Positions 58,242 to 64,000 of a stretch of DNA of 64,000 nucleotides are shown here, piece after piece. This DNA is from Carallia brachiata (taxonomy: Eukaryota; Streptophyta; Magnoliopsida; Malpighiales; Rhizophoraceae). The position numbers and the translations under genes were made by a program. Location: assembly GCA_021464245.1 (NCBI GenBank), contig JADCRB010000064.1:1198218-1262217 (forward strand), written 5' to 3'. A model generated the notes under the pieces. It was not told the origin of the DNA, ran no database searches, and saw nothing but the letters and a program-made list of their open reading frames with translations. Numbering within the stretch: the first letter of the stretch is position 1; each line of letters starts with the position of its first letter.

Positions 58242-58301
58242 ATGTGTCTTTTTGCCTTGGGATCGGTTTGTTTCGCCGGAAGGGTCGTAAGCTTCGAACG
58301 G

Positions 58302-58349
58302 CTAACTCGAATGGTACGTCCGAGGATGAGTAGAGAGCTTCGAGAACAT
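58302..58349 (-). CDS. Possible 15-codon upstream ORF in the DUF1005 leader
   Basis: ATG at 58347-58349 and TAG at 58302-58304, encoding MFSKLSTHPRTYHSS, about 60 bases before the main start. The transcription start is unknown, so its presence in the mRNA is inferred from its closeness. Confidence 0.35.
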   Translation of the reverse strand: MFSKLSTHPRTYHSS

Positions 58350-58560
58350 CTATGCTCAGTTTGCTCGTGGAGAACGACGGCTGTCGGCTGAGCGGTTTTA
58401 ATGTCTCTCTCTCTCTCGCTCGTCTGGAGTCGCTCTGTGTTCCTATATCTCTATCTGTTATAAGCTGTTTCTGTGTTGTTTGGTGGGGGCCTTTGTCTTT
58501 TGTCCCTTTTTTTTCCTGAGGTGGGAAAAGTAAAAAGAAGAAAAACTAGGAGAAATTGTG
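58350..58560 (-). promoter_or_regulatory. DUF1005 leader/proximal promoter with a (GA)n tract
   Basis: On the minus strand a GA run (58402-58419) precedes the leader; such tracts are common in plant 5' leaders. No unambiguous TATA box is seen. Confidence 0.45.
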
Positions 58561-59017
58561 TCCCACGCATAAATATTGTTTTTTTTTTTACTAAAATATA
58601 TATTCGCACGATTTCTTTTGTCACCTGATGTCCTAGAAGACGCTCACAATTTTTTGTAAGAATGATACAAGTTACTAAATTATTTATTTTGTATTTTTAA
58701 TATAATTAGTTGAAATAATGTTCTTGTGAGATTTTTTTTAATTTAAATACTAGTAATTATGTTTTCTTTTTATGATCTTTCTGTTTCTTTGTAACTTAAA
58801 AAAAGTGTAATTTTTTTCAATCATTGTCTTACATTTATTTTACAATGTAACAAAACTTTATAAAATAAATTTACTATTATTTTTGGTATCTTGAAATTTT
58901 TTTTGGTAGATCAGTTTTACAAATTGAAATGCATGCATCAATTATTTTTGTTGAATGTGATATGAACTAATTCAACGTCTATTTAGATGATTATGAAAAA
59001 CAATTAAGTGTACTAAT
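58561..59017. other. AT-rich intergenic DNA
   Basis: No gene or clear element is visible. Confidence 0.5.
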
Positions 59018-59443
59018 CATAGTTTTAAAAACTGAATCGAACCCACAATTGGACCAAAAAATCGATAAATTGACCATTAGTTTGATCCGGTCGAGTTAAA
59101 AAAATCCAGATGAAGTCTTGAATCCAAAAAAAAAAAAAAAAAAAATCGTTTAACCAAAATTGATCTGAAAAGTTTGGCCAAATGGTCGGATTGATGAATC
59201 ACATGAATTCTTGCTTTTTAAAATTGCAAAGAAATTATATGTGATTATATTATTTTATTAAAATTACTTGCATGTATATGTTTAAATTTTTTTCATTGAA
59301 TTTTATTATTTTATATAACATAAAAATAGTAATTTAAAAAAAAATGATTTAACCTGCCAATCTGACCATTCACCTAATAATCAAACTAAAGACCGAAAAA
59401 TTGAACTATAAAAGATTAGGATCTGATTCAGTTTTAAAAATTG
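59018..59443. mobile_element. 426-bp hAT-like MITE
   Basis: The left end catagttttaaaaactgaatc and the complement of the right end caatttttaaaactgaatc form an inverted repeat, like that of the element at 30156-31022. gtactaa flanks both sides (59010-59016; 59447-59453). It contains an A-run near 59125-59148. No coding capacity. Confidence 0.65.
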
Positions 59444-59453
59444 ACAGTACTAA

Positions 59454-61150
59454 GCGTCTCATAAGTTTGAATTCTCGATTCGGTGTGACTAAATGTACAA
59501 TTGCCTTTATAATTTCTACGATGGCTAAGTGATCAATGACCTTTGCTAAACAACAAGTGTTTTGCTCCTCATAATATTATTTATGTTTTCTTATTTTTGA
59601 AAAAAAAAATTTTAAAAAAATGGCATATGAGAAATTGAGGAGAAAATGTAAATGGTAAGAGGAAGGAATTTCATATCGTGGGTGGGGGAATGATCGAATA
59701 GAGAGTCGCAGGGTGGTAGGGACAACACAGCTGGATGAAGGCTGTCACCACGTTGTCGCTGGCCTATTATGGGAGTTTGCGATTCAAGCTGGAATTTGGT
59801 CTGGTCGCAATTTCTCACTTACATATGTATTATTTAATTTGATTTGGCAAGTATAATGCCAAAATATCTGAGTCGGAGTCTTTGGGGGGCGCTTCGCTGG
59901 CGGCCATCCTTTTCGCTCATCGCCGTTTTGGGCGGCAGTTTCTTTCCTTGACGGCGCTGATTGGAATTGGATTTAACGCTTTTTTATTTTTAAAATATAT
60001 TTAACAATTACAAATATGTGACCGGCGGTGAAAATTAATTCTGATTACTAATTTGTTATTATTTAAATAGAAGTTTGAGTCTTATCAAATATAATTTCAG
60101 TAATTAATTTGCATTAAATGTCTGATATTTACTATTATAGATATAAGATGTGATGTCTTAATTTATCGTGTAACTAGTTAAGAAATATAACGATGACCTG
60201 TACTTTTCAATTATGTGACCATGTTATTAGGGTATGGATACTTTTTGTAGTTGGTATTTTTCTTGCATCATTTTGTATTTGTATAACATTATAAAAGAAA
60301 TAATTAAAAGCGGATTTATAATCTTGTTAGTTTTTATATTAAAATTAAAACCTAAATTATTAACTATTTGAAAAACATTTGAGTGAAATCACTTTTTTCT
60401 TAATTCTATTATTGTGACTAACCAACTTAAATTTAAAATATCAGATTCCTCAATTTTTAAAGCTGTCATTGCTTCGCGAGGAAGAGGAGAATTTCCAAGC
60501 CTTACTGGCTAATCATGAAAGAGAGCATCTGGCAATGGGTTTGGTTTGGAAAACATGATTGGAATTATATTATACCCGAAATCGAATAGAATCGAAGACT
60601 CTGTAGCAAACTCACTTAAATATGACAAATATCAAATGCAAAACCTGTCCTATCCATATGAAAGAGTCGTCATAAATATAGAATATACCTGACAATTTTC
60701 GAGTTAACTGAGATTTACCTAATATTTTAAATTGGACATAAAATGCTAAACATTGGAGATAAAATGCGAAACATACTCGCATTATTGATCAAGTAGATTA
60801 ATCTTTGACACTCAGACTTCTGAGAGGAGGGGATTAAATTAATTAATATTGAAGAGCCACGTTAAGCCAAATGTATCAATTAACAAACCATCAAGCCACC
60901 AGACAGAATGTCAGATTCCACATAATAACCTATAACTTACGAAATTAATTATATTATTATTCTCTTGCTAATTATTTTTTTAGGAGGTTACGGTAAGCTA
61001 CACTACTCTCTTTAGATTCATAAATTTCACACATTCTTTTTTAGAATTAGAATGTAAGATTTTGAAAATATATGTCTACCGCTCAACGCCCATATTAAGA
61101 TTGCTAATTATAACTTACAGAAAAACTTTTTGAGTGTAAAATTTAGTAGC
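59454..61150. other. Intergenic DNA without recognised genes
   Basis: The 68-codon minus-strand frame at 59612-59818 has no features. 59880-59970 is a short GC-richer patch. Nothing else stands out. Confidence 0.5.
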
Positions 61151-61481
61151 TGTAAGTAACTACAAAAATGATACAATAAACAAAATATATGACATATTTA
61201 CAAAGAAAATATATGATATGTCAAAAAGAAATATACGACCTATGTAAACAGACAAAATATATAACGTGATAAAGTAATTATAAGTAAATTATTCGACATA
61301 TTAAATGGAATTATAGGAGTCACGTGAATAACCATTAAAAATCAAAATTTTTTAATTTAAAAAGTATATAATTATTTAGACGAGTCATATATTTCTTTGT
61401 GACATATCAGATACTTTTTTTATAAGTATAAGAAAATATCTTATATTTTGTCTATTATGTCATTTTTGCAGGTACTTACAA
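61151..61481. mobile_element. Foldback (MITE-like) element
   Basis: The left arm tgtaagtaactacaaaaatg and following text is repeated inverted at the right (complement gtaagtacctgcaaaaatg), with further matching motifs acaaaatata and tgatatgtca...aaagaaatat. Arms exceed 100 bp with mismatches. True ends and target-site duplication are not defined. Confidence 0.5.
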
Positions 61482-62414
61482 TAACATAGTGGTTCTCTTA
61501 TATTTATTAGTGGTTGCTACTGTGTGCCCATATTTAGATTAATGTACATATTTATAAGAATAAAAACTGAAGCAACCATTCCATTATCGAAAAACAAATT
61601 CTTCAACTAAGATTAATTGGCAGAGATTTGACAAATTGTAAAATCAACTTTTGGAATCTGTTATAAGTAACCTCAAATAGACTTCATAGTGGCACCTTTT
61701 CCCGGCCAGTTTGTCGTTGACTTCTGAGACCTGGCTCATGCTACCATGATTGTATTTCCTACTGGGTCAAATGAAAAATAAGAATCCTCGGTACTCATTT
61801 TAATTTCAAATTTTAATTTTTATTATCTAAAACAAACATTCCCCGAAAGAAAAAGATGTAAATAATTCTATAAATCAAGAAACAATTTATGTAAATCATT
61901 ATTAAATAATAATTTCCCATCAACGTTTCTTTTCTTCTATATTTTCTTCCCTTTGTTGTCGATCCCGTTCTTTGTTCCCAAATGTAGTGTTAATCCTCTT
62001 TATATAAAACATAAATTGACATGAGCTGGAAATATTAACCAATTAAGATAACAAAAAAAAATTATCCACAAATTTAGTACAATAACTAAAAAAATTCGTG
62101 AAAACTAAGGAAATAAAAATTAACAATGATGGTAAACATTTGAGATCATTTTGTAATATTTTTTAGTAAGAAGAAGGCCCAGCCAATGCTTCGAATTCGA
62201 AGTCTTCGATGGTGTAGGTTCCTACACTTATACGTGAACGGGTCGTGGGGCAAGGGTGTAGTGTAGAGGCACCATTCAAATAAAGTCATGATGCTTGTTT
62301 GTTTCTCTACTACGCCATCCAAAAAATGTTCAAGCACTGTGACACATTTTGATACCAGTTTCATGATAAAACTGCTGCCATACGAATGCTTAGTCTATGC
62401 GAAATTACCCCATA
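61482..62414. other. Intergenic DNA without recognised genes
   Basis: The 72-codon minus-strand frame (62146-62364) lies in a less AT-rich patch but has no domain I recognise. Confidence 0.45.
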
Positions 62415-62985
62415 GCCATGACCCGGGTTCGATTTTGGTTTCAGTTTTAGTTTCGTTCTCATTTCAGTTACAAACCGTTGGTTTTGATTCCAAAATTAAA
62501 GAAAAATTATAGTCAGAACAACAAATTGACAAATTGACAGTTTAGTTCCAATCTTATGTTCTGATTTTGGTTTGATTATAAGTTTTAGTTCGATTCAGAT
62601 TTCAAATTCAGTTTGGTTTGATTTGGTTCAAAATTGTTCAATTTACATTGATTTAGTTAGTTTGATCATTTTCTTAAAAAAATTTGCAATATATTTTAAG
62701 TTTTGATAAACAAAAGTCATATAGATCTTTCTGAGAGGCAAAAGTCATAAACATCTTTGGACCAATGGTAATCTTGACTATTGATTTTATTTTTTTAATT
62801 TTTGAAAAAAATCACTAACTTCGTTTAAACCGCAATTTGAAGTTTTTTTTTTTTTTTAAAAGTAAAACCGTAACCGTACAATCTTTTGACCAGTTCCAGT
62901 CCCTCAAAATTAATTCTAGTTCAGTTCTAATTACAGACCGATCTAATTCTAGTTTGATTCCAACTTAAATCAGAATCGGGATCAA
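62415..62985. mobile_element. Candidate element with degenerate gttttagtttcg-type repeats
   Basis: The left part is rich in ggtttcagttttagtttcg-like tracts and the right part in cagttccagt/cagttctaatt tracts. The ends (gacccgggttcgattttgg; complement gatcccgattctgattt) are weakly inverted. It may be a degenerate non-autonomous transposon. Confidence 0.3.
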
Positions 62986-63929
62986 ATATGTATTAGACCA
63001 TTCATTAACTTAACTAGTGGATAGTTATTGCTTGGACTTTTTAAATGCAGCCGAGGGCCGCAGCTTATTTCATGCATGGGCTGTCGATTGACCCCACTTT
63101 GCTCTTTACCTCTCCCTTGGCCCACCTTGAGTACGGACATGTCGTCAGTTTGTCCACAAGCCATCTAGATTTGGCCTGTTTTTTCTCGTATGAAAAAGAA
63201 AAAAAAAGGCACATGATGTTGATCATGGTACTTACCGATCGAAATTGAATTACGTACAAGCATCTTCATTCTATTCCTCTAATAAAAAAAATTTACTATC
63301 TAAATAATTATGAGTTTGTCCACCATAATAAATTGCAGTGATTGCCAAAGTTGATACCCGACGCTAACAGTCCACCAAATCCTTAAAAACCAAATTTGGC
63401 TCCGACACCCGTATATATTTCAACTTGGGAGGACTGATAGGGCGAAGATTTAAATCTAAATCAAACATGTGAAATATACATTGGATTATCATCCAAACTC
63501 CTGTGCAGCAAATTGGCTTTGTTAATTACTGTGTACTTCACGATTTAAATCGTGTATTGAATCAAAATTGAACATTTGTTTCAATTAACTTAGTCTAATT
63601 GAGATTTTCAGAAACATTTTCTGTCACCTTTTTATTTATTACAACAGTATAAATCAAAATCACAAATTTAGGTCTTGATTTCAAATTACAATGATTAGTT
63701 CAGCTTTAAGAAAATTTCAAGCTTTTTTTTTTTTTTTTCAAAACCATGCCTAATTGCCCATCATTAGCAAACTTTTCTGTTTAGTGTGGTGTAAGCCTGT
63801 GGGGTGGACTCACATGGCTGGAAAAGAGATTGGTGGGGCAGGCCATGGCTTTGTAAAGGAGTAAAGAAGTTTATGCACAGGAGAAACCATTAGAAACAGA
63901 CAACAAAAAAGCTCCCTCGATATCTCAAT
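62986..63929. other. Intergenic DNA
   Basis: 63770-63900 is less AT-rich and could be the leader or flank of a gene beyond the window; nothing is recognisable as coding. Confidence 0.4.
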
Positions 63930-64000
63930 TTTTTATTTTTGAACAGAAGGAAATAGGTATTTCATTAGTAAAGGCTTAAGACATTTATATAAAAGGTATA
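63930..64000 (-). mobile_element. Possible LINE 3' end running out of the window
   Basis: ttttttatttttgaacagaa followed by tatttcattagtaaagg resembles, on the minus strand, the ...atgaaatacc...poly(A) ends of plant LINEs and the poly-T start at 10351. Too short to be sure. Confidence 0.25.

Noticed and set aside
57856..58290. 144-codon plus-strand frame
   Set aside because: Antisense shadow of DUF1005 exon 1.
1..64000. tRNA, rRNA, CRISPR arrays, bacterial-type operons, viral genes
   Set aside because: I looked for cloverleaf-forming tRNA, conserved rRNA text, regularly spaced repeats and viral polymerase or coat motifs and saw none. The A- and B-box motifs found belong to SINE-like DNA.

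Overview
The window looks like nuclear DNA of a flowering plant, most likely a eudicot. Evidence: AT-rich intergenic DNA full of small DNA transposons and retroposon scraps, GT-AG introns, and two plant gene families. The families are a vegetative-storage-protein-like acid phosphatase (HAD superfamily, subfamily IIIB, called AP here) and a DUF1005 protein. The species cannot be named from the sequence. All recognisable protein genes lie on the minus strand.

Layout. 1-705: AT-rich flank with a tandem repeat. 706-21511: a ~20.8 kb block holding an orphan AP promoter, a minisatellite array, a SINE-like element, a DUF1005 3'-end remnant, AP-1 (broken), AP-2 (intact) and a second orphan promoter. 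21512: a single N. 21513-41510: a second copy of the whole block with AP-3 (broken) and AP-4 (intact). 41511-47490: a third, partial block with AP-5 (frameshifted). 47491-50930: nested transposon and retroposon insertions. 50935-54801: DUF1005 fragment and AP-6 (intact, best match to the family). 55600-58241: intact two-exon DUF1005 gene. 58350-64000: intergenic DNA with MITE-like elements and no convincing gene.

The locus reads as a birth-and-death cluster grown from an ancestral pair, DUF1005 followed by AP. DUF1005 3'-end remnants recur beside AP copies, and AP promoters without genes mark further lost copies. Three AP genes have complete three-exon reading frames (AP-2 and AP-4 of 245 aa, AP-6 of 258 aa); three are pseudogenes. 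AP-2 and AP-4 share a 30-bp in-frame deletion and an altered segment after catalytic motif I.

The strongest structural observation is that the two 20-kb blocks meet exactly at the only N in the window, and their outer limits match a contig-overlap geometry. The duplication may therefore be two haplotypes placed end to end rather than a real tandem duplication. Either way the two copies differ by clean transposon insertions with empty sites, and by complementary deletions in the AP-1/AP-3 pair.
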